A stretch of 64,000 bases of DNA from the NCBI RefSeq assembly GCF_036099295.1, contig NZ_CP107976.1, positions 8,928,001 through 8,992,000 of the forward strand, given 5' to 3'. The DNA is from Streptomyces sp. NBC_00358 (lineage in GTDB: Bacteria > Actinomycetota > Actinomycetes > Streptomycetales > Streptomycetaceae). Numbering within the stretch: the stretch's first letter is position 1; each line of letters opens with the position of its first letter. A model generated the notes under the pieces. That model was not told the origin of the DNA, did no database searches, and worked only from the letters and a program-made list of their open reading frames with translations. Position numbers and translations under genes: made by a program. This document shows positions 56,464 to 64,000 of the stretch, piece by piece.

Positions 56464-58260
56464 ATGAACGAGAGGGCTTCGTATCACGCGCTGGCCGACG
56501 AGCCGGACGAGGAACTGCTGCTGCTTCTGGCGCGGTATCCGGACCCTGCCGCCCGGGCCGACGTCTATACGGTGATCGCGGAGCGCCACGGCCCCGTCGT
56601 CCTGCGATTCGTCGCCGGGCGGGTGGACGCCGACGACGCGCCGGACATCGTGCAGGACACGTTCGTCGACGCCTTCCGCTACTTCGACCAGTACACGACG
56701 CTCGGACCGCCGTACCGACTTGAGGCCTGGCTGGTCGAGGTGGCCCGGCGCCGGGTGCTGAAGTACTGGTCGCGCGGCCGCAAGGAGCGCCCGGGGACGG
56801 CCGACGGGGCGGTCGAAGAGCTGAAGGAACGCGAACGTGTCGTCGAGGCGGGCCACGACCTCATCCGGCTCGAAGAGGTCCATCGGCTTCTGGGAACGGT
56901 GTTCGAGAGTCTCGACGACGAGCAGCGGGACCTCTATCGACTGCGGAACCTCGGAGGACTGACAGGCCGGGAGATCGCGGTCCGCAGGGGTGAGGACCCC
57001 AACGCCGTCAGCAAGACGTGCACCCGGCTCGACAAGCTGGTGGCCAAGCGGTTCCATGTCCTGCTGCTCGTCCGGGACGGAGGGTCCCGCTGCGCCGCGC
57101 TCGGTGAGCTGCTGGCGGAGCACGAGCGGCAGAACGGGCCCGGCTATACCGCGGCCCTGGCCGAGCGCGTGGTCGAGCACTACAGCACCTGCCGGACCTG
57201 CGGCAACTGTTCTGTCTGCCGCACCACGCAGCAGCGCCTCATCTGGCAGGCCGCCCCGGTCGCCATTCCGGTCGTCCTGGCCGCCGCGTTCCGTGAGCGC
57301 GTCGAGCTGGCCGTCCAGGAGGTCTCCAACTCCGGCGGCATACCCACCCATTCCCCTCTGCCACCGCCACCGTCCCCGCCGCCGGGGACTCAGGGCGGCG
57401 GGCCGCCGGGCAAGGGCAGGACGGCCCGGCGGCGGGCCGTCCGGACCGGAGCGGCCGTCGCCGTGACGACCGTCCTCGCCCTGCTCGCCGTCCGCGCGCT
57501 GAACGCGGGCGCGGCTCCGAAGACCTCCCCGGACCGGCGGGCCGCCGCGGCAGCCGCTGTCACCTCCGCGATGCTCAAGCAGCGGCTGGTCGCCTTCGGC
57601 ATCAACGCCAGGCCCCCGGGCGATCCGAACTTCTTCGTCGGACAGGGCCGGCTGGACATGAGCCGAAAGCCGGTCAGAGCCGCGACACATGTGCTGTACG
57701 ACTACGGTGAGGGCCACACCTGGACTCCGCCGGACATCGTGCTGGCCGGCGGGAGCGCGTACGTCACCCCGGACAACACACCGGTCACCAAGGGCGCGGG
57801 AGCCTACGGGACCACCAAAGTCGTCCCCGTCACCGGCACGGTGACCGACCTCTCCGTCCGCAACGCCCTGGAAGCGAACTGGCTCGCGCAACCCGCGGAC
57901 CTGTCGGCGCTCGTCCTGAAGGCGTCGAAGTTCACGCAGAAGAAGACCAAGAACGGTGGATCAACTCTCAGCGGTACCGCCGCGTTGAGTGATCTGGCCG
58001 CCGACCCGACGGTGGGCGCCTTCTATCGTCCATACGTCAAGACCTCCACGTCCGGAACGGCGACCTTCACCCTGACCACCAACTCCCGCCACCTGCCGAC
58101 GTCGTTGACGCTCAACATCCCCGTCACACGTACGGACGGCTACGCGAGTGAGAAGCCCGTCGACACCTTCGCCATCACCTACAGCGACTGGGCCGCCGGC
58201 AAACCCATCGCCGCCACCGACCCGAAGAAGCCCACCCCGCAATGGGGCGGTACGGCGTGA
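56464..58260 (+). CDS. ECF sigma factor fused to a Cys cluster, membrane helix and extracytoplasmic domain
   Basis: 598 residues. Region 2 (about 25-105: LRFVAGRVDADDAPDIVQDT, FVDAFRYFDQYTTLGPPYRL) and region 4 (145-200: LGTVFESLDDEQRDLYRLRN, LTGREIAVRRGEDPNAVSKT) form an ECF sigma core. Then CRTCGNCSVC (CX2CX2CX2C, about residue 243), a Pro linker, a membrane helix (AAVAVTTVLALLAVRALNAG) and about 230 external residues with beta-rich FGINARPPGDPNFFVGQG. GGAGG precedes the ATG. Some actinomycete ECF groups have large C-terminal extensions; release by proteolysis is possible but not shown. Confidence 0.82.
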   Translation: MNERASYHALADEPDEELLLLLARYPDPAARADVYTVIAERHGPVVLRFVAGRVDADDAPDIVQDTFVDAFRYFDQYTTLGPPYRLEAWLVEVARRRVLKYWSRGRKERPGTADGAVEELKERERVVEAGHDLIRLEEVHRLLGTVFESLDDEQRDLYRLRNLGGLTGREIAVRRGEDPNAVSKTCTRLDKLVAKRFHVLLLVRDGGSRCAALGELLAEHERQNGPGYTAALAERVVEHYSTCRTCGNCSVCRTTQQRLIWQAAPVAIPVVLAAAFRERVELAVQEVSNSGGIPTHSPLPPPPSPPPGTQGGGPPGKGRTARRRAVRTGAAVAVTTVLALLAVRALNAGAAPKTSPDRRAAAAAAVTSAMLKQRLVAFGINARPPGDPNFFVGQGRLDMSRKPVRAATHVLYDYGEGHTWTPPDIVLAGGSAYVTPDNTPVTKGAGAYGTTKVVPVTGTVTDLSVRNALEANWLAQPADLSALVLKASKFTQKKTKNGGSTLSGTAALSDLAADPTVGAFYRPYVKTSTSGTATFTLTTNSRHLPTSLTLNIPVTRTDGYASEKPVDTFAITYSDWAAGKPIAATDPKKPTPQWGGTA

Positions 58261-58261
58261 C

Positions 58262-58443
58262 CTCGGCGACGGCCAGTCGACGTTGACGCCGTGGGCGCGG
58301 GCGAGGCCGTCGAGGCCGTCCGCCCAGCCCTGGCCGAGGGCGCGGAGCCTCCAGACGGGGCCGCCGTCGACGTTGTGCCGGTACAGCTCGGCGATGACCA
58401 TGGCACGGATGGCCGGGTCCCCGGCCCGATCGAGGTCCGCACC
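58262..58443 (-). pseudogene. TerD-family C-terminal remnant
   Basis: Reading the minus strand gives DLDRAGDPAIRAMVIAELYR, HNVDGGPVWRLRALGQGWAD and GLDGLARAHGVNVDW, the last strands of TerD-like tellurium resistance/calcium-binding proteins. The N-terminal two thirds are missing and there is no stop in place, so this is a degraded copy. No other ter gene lies in the window. The remainder of 58261-58663 holds no gene. Confidence 0.6.
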
Positions 58444-58663
58444 CCGCGCGTCGAGACACGCGCGCTCAGCCCCGGAACACCGACACGGAACCCGAATCCA
58501 CGGCCCACCCCTCGCACTCGGGGACACGGTGCGACACCGCCCTCCGGCAACGCGACCGGCCACCCACCTGCTCGGAGTCTGCGGGTTCGAGGCACGCGGC
58601 CGGGCCGCGCTCCTGGGCCGTCGGCCACCCCGGCGGTCCTGGCCGCTGTCGGCGTGGCAGAGT

Positions 58664-59797
58664 ATGTGTGTGCCGACCACTGATTCCGCCCGTGCCGCCG
58701 ACCTCGGCGATGTCTCCCGCGCCGTGAGCGCGACCGATGCCGCCCGCGAGGAGCCCGGACACCTCATCGATCTGCGGAGCGACACCGTCACCCGGCCCGG
58801 CGAGGCCATGCGCCGGGCGATGGCCGAGGCCGAGGTGGGTGACGACGTCTTCGGTGACGATCCCACGGTCAACGCGCTGCAGGAGCGGATCGCCGGGCTG
58901 CTCGGCTTCGAGTCGGCACTGTTCGTCTCCTCGGGGACGCAGAGCAATCTGTGCTCTCTGCTGACCCACTGCGGCCGCGGGGACGAGTACATCGCCGGCC
59001 AGATGGCCCACATGTACCGGTGGGAGGGCGGCGGCGCCGCCGTACTCGGCGGCATTCAGCCCCAGCCGCTGCCGCACCGGGCGGACGGGACGCTGGACCC
59101 GCAGGACATCGCGGCCGCCGTGAAACCGGACGACCCGCACTTCGCGCGCACGCGGTTGCTCTGCCTGGAGAACACCATCGGTGGCCGGGCCGTGCCGATG
59201 GAGTACCTGAAGACCGCCACCGAGCTCGCCCGCGACCACGGGCTCGCCACGCACCTCGACGGGGCGCGGCTGTTCAACGCGGCCGTGGCCGGTGGGGGCG
59301 ACCCGTACGAGCAGGCCCGGCTGATCGCCGGCCACTTCGACAGTGTCTCCGTCTGTTTCAGCAAGGGTCTGGGCGCGCCCGTCGGGTCTGCGCTCGTGGG
59401 ATCACGTGAGTTCGTGGCCGGCGCGCGGCGCTGGCGCAAGGTCCTGGGCGGCGGGATGCGGCAGGCCGGCGTGCTCGCGGCCGCGGCACTCCACGCGCTC
59501 GACCACCAGGTGACGCGGCTCGCGGACGACCATGCGCACGCCGCTCTGTTCGCCGAGGGCCTGAAGGACGTGGAAGGCCTGACCATGGAGCCCAGCGGGA
59601 CCAACATGGTCTTCGCGCGGTCCGCTCCCGGTGTCGAGGCCGACGAGGTGCGCGACCGGCTGGCGCGTCGTGGCCTGCTGTGCGCGGGATACCCGGGCCA
59701 ACTGCGCTTCGTGTTCCACCTGGACGTGACACGCGCGGACGCGGAACGAGCGGTACGGATCGTGCGCGAGACCATGGCCGAATCAGCAACACGCTGA
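58664..59797 (+). CDS. ltaE: Low-specificity L-threonine aldolase
   Basis: 377 residues from ATG 58664 (GTG 58670, 6 nt after a CAGAGT -10-like element, is an alternative leaderless start). LIDLRSDTVTRPGEAMRRAM, GDDVFGDDPTVNALQERIAG, SSGTQSNLCSLLTHCGRGDE and SVSVCFSKGLGAPVGSALVG (PLP lysine in FSKGLGAP) are diagnostic. The enzyme cleaves threonine or allo-threonine to glycine and acetaldehyde with PLP. Confidence 0.9.
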   Translation: MCVPTTDSARAADLGDVSRAVSATDAAREEPGHLIDLRSDTVTRPGEAMRRAMAEAEVGDDVFGDDPTVNALQERIAGLLGFESALFVSSGTQSNLCSLLTHCGRGDEYIAGQMAHMYRWEGGGAAVLGGIQPQPLPHRADGTLDPQDIAAAVKPDDPHFARTRLLCLENTIGGRAVPMEYLKTATELARDHGLATHLDGARLFNAAVAGGGDPYEQARLIAGHFDSVSVCFSKGLGAPVGSALVGSREFVAGARRWRKVLGGGMRQAGVLAAAALHALDHQVTRLADDHAHAALFAEGLKDVEGLTMEPSGTNMVFARSAPGVEADEVRDRLARRGLLCAGYPGQLRFVFHLDVTRADAERAVRIVRETMAESATR

Positions 59798-59980
59798 TCC
59801 TGTACGGCCGTTGGCCCGCGTACGCACGTATCTCCCGGTGCCCGGCACTCAGACCCCAACGGGAGAACGCACTCGGAGCCCGAATACGCCCGGCCGTTGA
59901 GCGGGTGCACGCGGCCGCAGAGGTACAGGCCCTCGAACTGGGGGCGCGGGCCGGGCCGAACGGCGTACGGCGGGCCTCCG

Positions 59981-61459
59981 TCAGTCCACCGGCCACGTGT
60001 GGACCGGCGCGTTGAGGTGCATGTAGTCGATGTACTGCCGAGTCATGCGCCGCAGGGCCTCGTGACGGCCGCAACGGTCCGACGCCTCGAAGCGGTGCAG
60101 CATCTCCTTCTGCCAGACCGCGCCGTTGCGGGCGGTGACGCATCGCTGCTCGATGATGCCGAGGAGCGGTTCCCGCCAGGCCGCGTCCATGCCCGAGCGC
60201 TCCAGGCCCTGGTGAGCGAGCGGCAGCAGCCGCCGCAGCACGAGTTCGGGCACCGGCACCTCGCCCGTTCCGGGCCAGTACAGGCGGGCGTCGATGCCGT
60301 GCCGGGCCGCGGCGTGCAGGTTGTCCTCGGCGGCCGAGAAGGACATCCGTGACCACACGGGCCGGTCCTCGTCCACCAGGGCGCGGGTGAGACCGTAGTA
60401 GAAGGCACCGTTGGCGAGGGTGTCGGCGACCGTCGGGCCCGCGGGCAGCACGCGGTTCTCCACTCTCAGGTGCGGCATGCCCTGGGCGACGGCGTAGACG
60501 GGGCGGTTCCACCGGTAGATGGTGCCGTTGTGCAGGGTGAGTTCGGACAGTTCCGGTGTGTCGCCGCGCTCCAGTGTCTGCGTGGGGTCCTGGTCCTCGC
60601 ACAGGGGCAGCAGCGCCGGGAAGTAACGCAGGTTCTCCTCGAAGAGATCGAAGACGCTCGTGATCCACCGCTCCCCGAACCACACCCGGGGCCGTACTCC
60701 CTGCGCCTTGATCTCCTGCGGGCGGGTGTCCGTGGCCTGCTCGAAGAGCGGGATGCGGGTCTCGTGCGCCAGCTCCTTGCCGAACAGGAAGGGCGAGTTG
60801 GCCGCCAGCGCGACCTGGACCCCCGCGATCGCCTGCGCCGCGTTCCAGTAGTCGGCGAACTCCTCCGGTGACACCTGGAGATGGAACTGCGTGCTCGTGC
60901 ACGCGGCCTCCGGCGTGATGGTGTCCGCGTAGGTCCGCAGTCTGTCGACACCGTCCACCTCGATGAGCAGATCCTCGCCGCGCGCCGCGAAGACCTGCTC
61001 GTTGATGAGCTGGTAGCGGGCGTTCTCCGACAGCGCCTTCGGCCCGACGTCCGACTCCCGCAGGGTGGGCAGGATTCCGATCATGATCAGGTGGACGCCG
61101 ATCGTTCTGGCGCGCTCGTCCGCGTGGTTCAGCGCTGCCCGGATCTCCTCCTCCCAGGCGTCGGGGCCACCCGCGATCAGCCGCCTCGGCGGAATGTTGA
61201 TCTCCAGGTTGAACCGGCCGAGCTCCGTGTCCCAGGCGGGGTCCGCGATGGCGTCGAGCACCTCGCCGCTCCGCATGGTCGGCTCGGCCTCGGTGTCGGT
61301 CAGGTTCAGCTCGATCTCCAGGCCCACCTGAGGGCGGTCCGCGTCGAACCGTGAATCGCGCAGCATCTGCGCGAAGGCGTCGAGACATTCCTGCATCTTG
61401 ATCCGGTAGCGGCGACGGTCCTCGCGGGTGAAGACCAGCGCCGGAACGTCACGTCCCAT
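59981..61459 (-). CDS. Glutamate-cysteine ligase family 2 protein
   Basis: 492 residues from ATG 61459 with GGGAGGG upstream. DRPQVGLEIELNLTDTEAEP is the ATP/metal-binding start of the GCS2 fold, FNLEINIPPRRLIAGGPDAW follows, and RMSFSAAEDNLHAAARHGID is in the second half. Actinomycetes use mycothiol, so the cognate product may be gamma-glutamylcysteine for ergothioneine or an unrelated amide; family membership does not decide this. Confidence 0.82.
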   Translation of the reverse strand: MGRDVPALVFTREDRRRYRIKMQECLDAFAQMLRDSRFDADRPQVGLEIELNLTDTEAEPTMRSGEVLDAIADPAWDTELGRFNLEINIPPRRLIAGGPDAWEEEIRAALNHADERARTIGVHLIMIGILPTLRESDVGPKALSENARYQLINEQVFAARGEDLLIEVDGVDRLRTYADTITPEAACTSTQFHLQVSPEEFADYWNAAQAIAGVQVALAANSPFLFGKELAHETRIPLFEQATDTRPQEIKAQGVRPRVWFGERWITSVFDLFEENLRYFPALLPLCEDQDPTQTLERGDTPELSELTLHNGTIYRWNRPVYAVAQGMPHLRVENRVLPAGPTVADTLANGAFYYGLTRALVDEDRPVWSRMSFSAAEDNLHAAARHGIDARLYWPGTGEVPVPELVLRRLLPLAHQGLERSGMDAAWREPLLGIIEQRCVTARNGAVWQKEMLHRFEASDRCGRHEALRRMTRQYIDYMHLNAPVHTWPVD

Positions 61460-61685
61460 CGGCCCTCCCGGGTGGCCCCGCGGATACCTCTTCCCTCCAG
61501 CGTCGCACCACCGGGCGGGTCTGACCATGCGGAGCGGGGCTGTGCGTCCGTGGCCGGGACCGGCGAGCGCGGTCGGCCTCGGCTGTCCCCGGCTCGGCCC
61601 GGCCCGCTCCGCGAGGGGGTCCGGCCGGAGGTCCGCCCCGGCGCCATGGGGAGTCGGGGGGCCGGGCCGCCCGTCACCGACTGGC

Positions 61686-62582
61686 TCAGGCCGCGACCTC
61701 GTCGAGGGGAATGCCGAGCCGGCCGGCCACGGTGCCGAGGGCCGCGCCCAGGGGAAGCGCTACCCGGGCGAGGGCGTGCCGGTCGCCCCGGGTCGGGTCC
61801 CGGTTGACGATCAGCACCGGTTTTCCGGCGTCGGATGCCTGGCGGACGAACCGTAGTCCGGACATCACCGTGAGAGAGGAACCCAGGACCAGCAGAGAGG
61901 TCGCCTCACGGACCAGCCGGCGGCAGTGCTCGACCCGGGACGGTGGAACGGACTCGCCGAAGAACACCACGTCCGGTTTGAGGATGCCGCCGCAGACCGT
62001 GCAGGGAACCACGTGAAAGTCCCCGACCTGTGCATCGGTGAGGTCCGCGTCACCGTCCGGGTTGACCGCGGAGGCCGTCGGGTCGAAGCCCGGATTGGCC
62101 TCCTCCAACCGCCGGGCGAGTTCGCGGCGCGCGATGCGGGCGCCGCAGGAGAGGCAGACGACCCGGTCCAGGCCTCCGTGGAGTTCCACGACGTCCTCGC
62201 TGCCGACGGCCTGGTGCAGACCGTCGACGTTCTGAGTGATCACCCCTGAAAGCAGGCCGTGCCGCCCGAACGCGGCCACGGCCCGGTGCCCGTCGTTGGG
62301 GCGGGCGCGGCCGAAGGTCCGCCAGCCGAGATGGCTGCGCGCCCAGTACCGCCGACGGGCCTGGGGGCTCGCGGTGAAGTCCTGGTAGGTCATCGGGGTG
62401 TGCCGGCTCAGGCTTCCGCCCTCGCCCCGATAGTCGGGGATGCCGGACTCCGTGGAGATGCCGGCCCCGCTGAGCACCAGCACACCGCCGGTACGCAGTG
62501 CGTCGGCGACCGGCTCCAGATCCGTGGTGCCCGGCGGGAGATCCGCGGTGGGGGTCCAGCTCAGAGTGGGGCGCATGCGCAT
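61686..62582 (-). CDS. Sir2 family NAD-dependent protein deacylase (sirtuin)
   Basis: 298 residues from ATG 62582 (62576 also possible). VLVLSGAGISTESGIPDYRG, TQNVDGLHQAVGS with the catalytic HGGLDRV, and two zinc pairs CLSCG and CTVCG are complete. LLVLGSSLTVMSGLRFVRQA and LIVNRDPTRGDRHAL close the NAD-binding fold. It removes acyl groups from lysines of metabolic enzymes using NAD+. No cognate acetyltransferase is adjacent. Confidence 0.92.
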   Translation of the reverse strand: MRMRPTLSWTPTADLPPGTTDLEPVADALRTGGVLVLSGAGISTESGIPDYRGEGGSLSRHTPMTYQDFTASPQARRRYWARSHLGWRTFGRARPNDGHRAVAAFGRHGLLSGVITQNVDGLHQAVGSEDVVELHGGLDRVVCLSCGARIARRELARRLEEANPGFDPTASAVNPDGDADLTDAQVGDFHVVPCTVCGGILKPDVVFFGESVPPSRVEHCRRLVREATSLLVLGSSLTVMSGLRFVRQASDAGKPVLIVNRDPTRGDRHALARVALPLGAALGTVAGRLGIPLDEVAA

Positions 62583-62687
62583 GCTGCCAGCGTACGGGCA
62601 CGACGACACGGTCCGCGGGCGGTCCGACGGCGTCACGAGCGTTGCCCGGGTCGGCCTCACGGTGCCTGGGAGAACGGGGCCACCACG

Positions 62688-63485
62688 TCAGAACGAGGAG
62701 TTGGCGAACCAGTGGGTCAGCAGGTGCTCGTCGCCTTCGTACGTGAGGGCCTGTGCGGTGTAGGGCAGGCGGCCGTACACGAGCAGCAGCAGGTCGGCCG
62801 CGGTTCCGTGGACGGTCGCGTCGGCGGTGTCCGCGGTGGGCCGGGCCGTGTCGAGCCCGAAGCCGTCGGGCCGCAGGCGGACGAGCCACGCGTCGTCCCC
62901 GTCCGTCGTCCGGAAGGCGATGCTCTTGTCGGCGCCGCGCAGGTCGGCCACCTGGGGAGCGAAGAAGGCGGCCGAGGGAAGGTTGACGAGGAACTCGTCG
63001 ATGCCGTCTGCGGCGAGCGCCCGGTCGATCGCGGGCCGACGACCCAGGGCGAGTTCGGCGTCGGCCCGGTGCAGCAGCGTCTCGAAGAGCATCCTGCGCG
63101 CCCAGAAGCGGGCGTGCTGGTCGACACCCCACGCCCACATCGGCAGGTCCGGGTCGGTGGCCGCGAACGCCTCCGCGGCCACGGTCGCGCTCTCGCCCAG
63201 CCACTGGACGTATCCGCTCTCGGAGTCCGGGAGCCGCAGGTCCACGTCGCGCGTGCGCGGGGGTTCCTGGATGCGCGCCCGCAGGAGGACCGAGAACCAG
63301 CGCTGGACGCTGCCGGCGTGCTTGACCAGTTCGGCCAGCGTCCAGCCGGGGCAACTGGGCACCGAAGCGGCGAGGTCGGCGTCCTTCACCGCGGCGACGA
63401 ACCGCGCGGTCTCCGCCGCGACCGCCGAACGGTGGTCGACGGGGGCGTGAAAGCGGACGTGGCCGGTGTGGTCCGAGGTGGTCAT
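62688..63485 (-). CDS. Maleylpyruvate isomerase family mycothiol-dependent enzyme
   Basis: 265 residues. SVPSCPGWTLAELVKHAGSV, QRWFSVLLRARIQ and AWGVDQHARFWARRMLFETL-LHRADAELALG follow the DinB/MDMPI helical domain with His and Asp metal ligands, and VHGTAADLLLLVYGRLP the C-terminal domain. Members are mycothiol-dependent isomerases or transferases of unknown substrate. It is downstream of the MerR gene on the same strand. Confidence 0.85.
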   Translation of the reverse strand: MTTSDHTGHVRFHAPVDHRSAVAAETARFVAAVKDADLAASVPSCPGWTLAELVKHAGSVQRWFSVLLRARIQEPPRTRDVDLRLPDSESGYVQWLGESATVAAEAFAATDPDLPMWAWGVDQHARFWARRMLFETLLHRADAELALGRRPAIDRALAADGIDEFLVNLPSAAFFAPQVADLRGADKSIAFRTTDGDDAWLVRLRPDGFGLDTARPTADTADATVHGTAADLLLLVYGRLPYTAQALTYEGDEHLLTHWFANSSF

Positions 63486-63642
63486 GGGTCAATGGCCTTT
63501 CTGAGTGCGGTCGTGCGGTTCGCGTGCACCGTTGAGACGCGGACGCGGGTGCGGACGGAGACGGGGAGCCGCAGCGCGGCACGGCGCCTCAGATCGTTCG
63601 TCCCGGGCCGCGCCGACGGCGGAGGGCGCTACCGGGCAGGTG

Positions 63643-64000
63643 TCAGCCGGCACGGGGGATGTCCGGCTGTGTGTGATCCAGGCGGGTACGCAGCGTGCCG
63701 GCGAATTCCTCGGCGCGGGCCAACTGCATCCGCAGATCCTCGATCTTCTGGGCGGCGGCCTGCTCGTACGCCTTCAGACGGCCCCTGAGCGCAGCGCGCT
63801 CGTCGGCGGACAGCTCTCCGTCGGAGTCGAGGCGGTCGGTGACGTCCAGCAGGTCGCGCATCTCGTCCAGGGTGAAGCCGAGTGGCTTCATCCGGCGGAT
63901 GACCATGAGGCGGGCCACGTCCGCCTCGGTGTAGAGGCGGAAGCCGCCCTGGGAGCGGGCGGAGGGAGCCACCAGACCGGTCTCCTCATAGTGCCGGATG
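63643..64000 (-). CDS. MerR family transcriptional regulator (cut by window edge)
   Basis: The visible 119 residues start in the helix-turn-helix wing: IRHYEETGLVAPSARSQGGF, RLYTEADVARLMVIRRMKPL, GFTLDEMRDLLDVTDRLDSD, then a coiled coil (LRGRLKAYEQAAAQKIEDLR) and no Cys-rich effector tail. The first 10-15 residues lie beyond the window. It resembles small MerR proteins that regulate neighbouring genes and may control the mycothiol-dependent enzyme gene. Confidence 0.85.
   Translation of the reverse strand, partial: IRHYEETGLVAPSARSQGGFRLYTEADVARLMVIRRMKPLGFTLDEMRDLLDVTDRLDSDGELSADERAALRGRLKAYEQAAAQKIEDLRMQLARAEEFAGTLRTRLDHTQPDIPRAG

Overview
The window is chromosomal DNA of a Streptomyces or a very close actinomycete. 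The GC content is very high with strong third-position GC bias, many starts are GTG, genes often overlap by ATGA/GTGA, and the content is typical of the genus: an O-A-F-G-Y-Z-J-L-S-K gas vesicle cluster, DUF397/Scr1-type regulators, DUF6230, DUF6131 and mycothiol-dependent enzyme families. I saw no phage, transposase, CRISPR array, rRNA or intact tRNA.

Layout. 0-3.6 kb: the edge of an aldehyde dehydrogenase, two MpaB/DUF2236 oxygenases and two DUF6230/DUF6114-type secreted or envelope proteins. 3.7-9.3 kb: a saccharopine-dehydrogenase-like enzyme divergent from a TetR regulator, then an FMN glutamate-synthase-like protein followed by a PoxB-type TPP enzyme. 9.4-11.7 kb: a small stress island with a SigB/F/G-type sigma factor, a PRC-barrel protein, a tiny hydrophobic protein and CsbD, separated by strong terminators. 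11.7-22.7 kb: a LysR/SDR pair with a clear T-N11-A operator, an Lrp regulator beside a hydrolase, a large secreted GH31 glycosidase with inserted carbohydrate-binding modules, and several small genes, one of them overlapped by a 10-codon upstream ORF. 22.9-28.6 kb: a complete gas vesicle operon. 28.7-33.6 kb: a four-gene RsbQ-RsbP-RsbV-RsbW partner-switching module on the minus strand and a second SigB-type sigma gene on the plus strand with its own SigB-like promoter.

35-43 kb is an oligopeptide/nickel-type ABC transporter operon preceded by DUF1684 and LLM-oxidoreductase genes. 43.6-51.5 kb is an organosulfur acquisition locus: a TauD-type dioxygenase, an SsuCBA-like transporter, an NtaA/DszA-like flavin monooxygenase, a cysteine-free Rrf2 (CymR-like) regulator and an SfnB/DszC-like flavoenzyme. 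The locus is bracketed by two homologous short leader peptides that were found by reading the DNA directly. Both end in RRRH(I/V)D...CC-R and both have a TTGACC-N18 promoter. Behind one of them the stop-codon region can pair with a distal segment around an 11-bp hairpin, which suggests cysteine-responsive attenuation.

51.7-64 kb holds a hydrolase, a DUF397/Scr1-type regulatory locus, a second member of the gene family carrying the overlapping 10-codon upstream ORF, a CCGCC pentanucleotide repeat, an ECF sigma factor fused to a Cys cluster, a membrane segment and an extracytoplasmic domain, a TerD remnant, a threonine aldolase, a glutamate-cysteine ligase-like enzyme, a sirtuin, a mycothiol-dependent isomerase-like protein and the edge of a MerR regulator.

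Main themes: (1) stress signalling, with three sigma factors, a full RsbQPVW module, gas vesicles and three candidate SigB-type promoters; (2) sulfur scavenging with probable translational-attenuation leaders; (3) frequent short or absent 5' leaders. All assignments come from reading the sequence and knowledge of the families; no database search was run.
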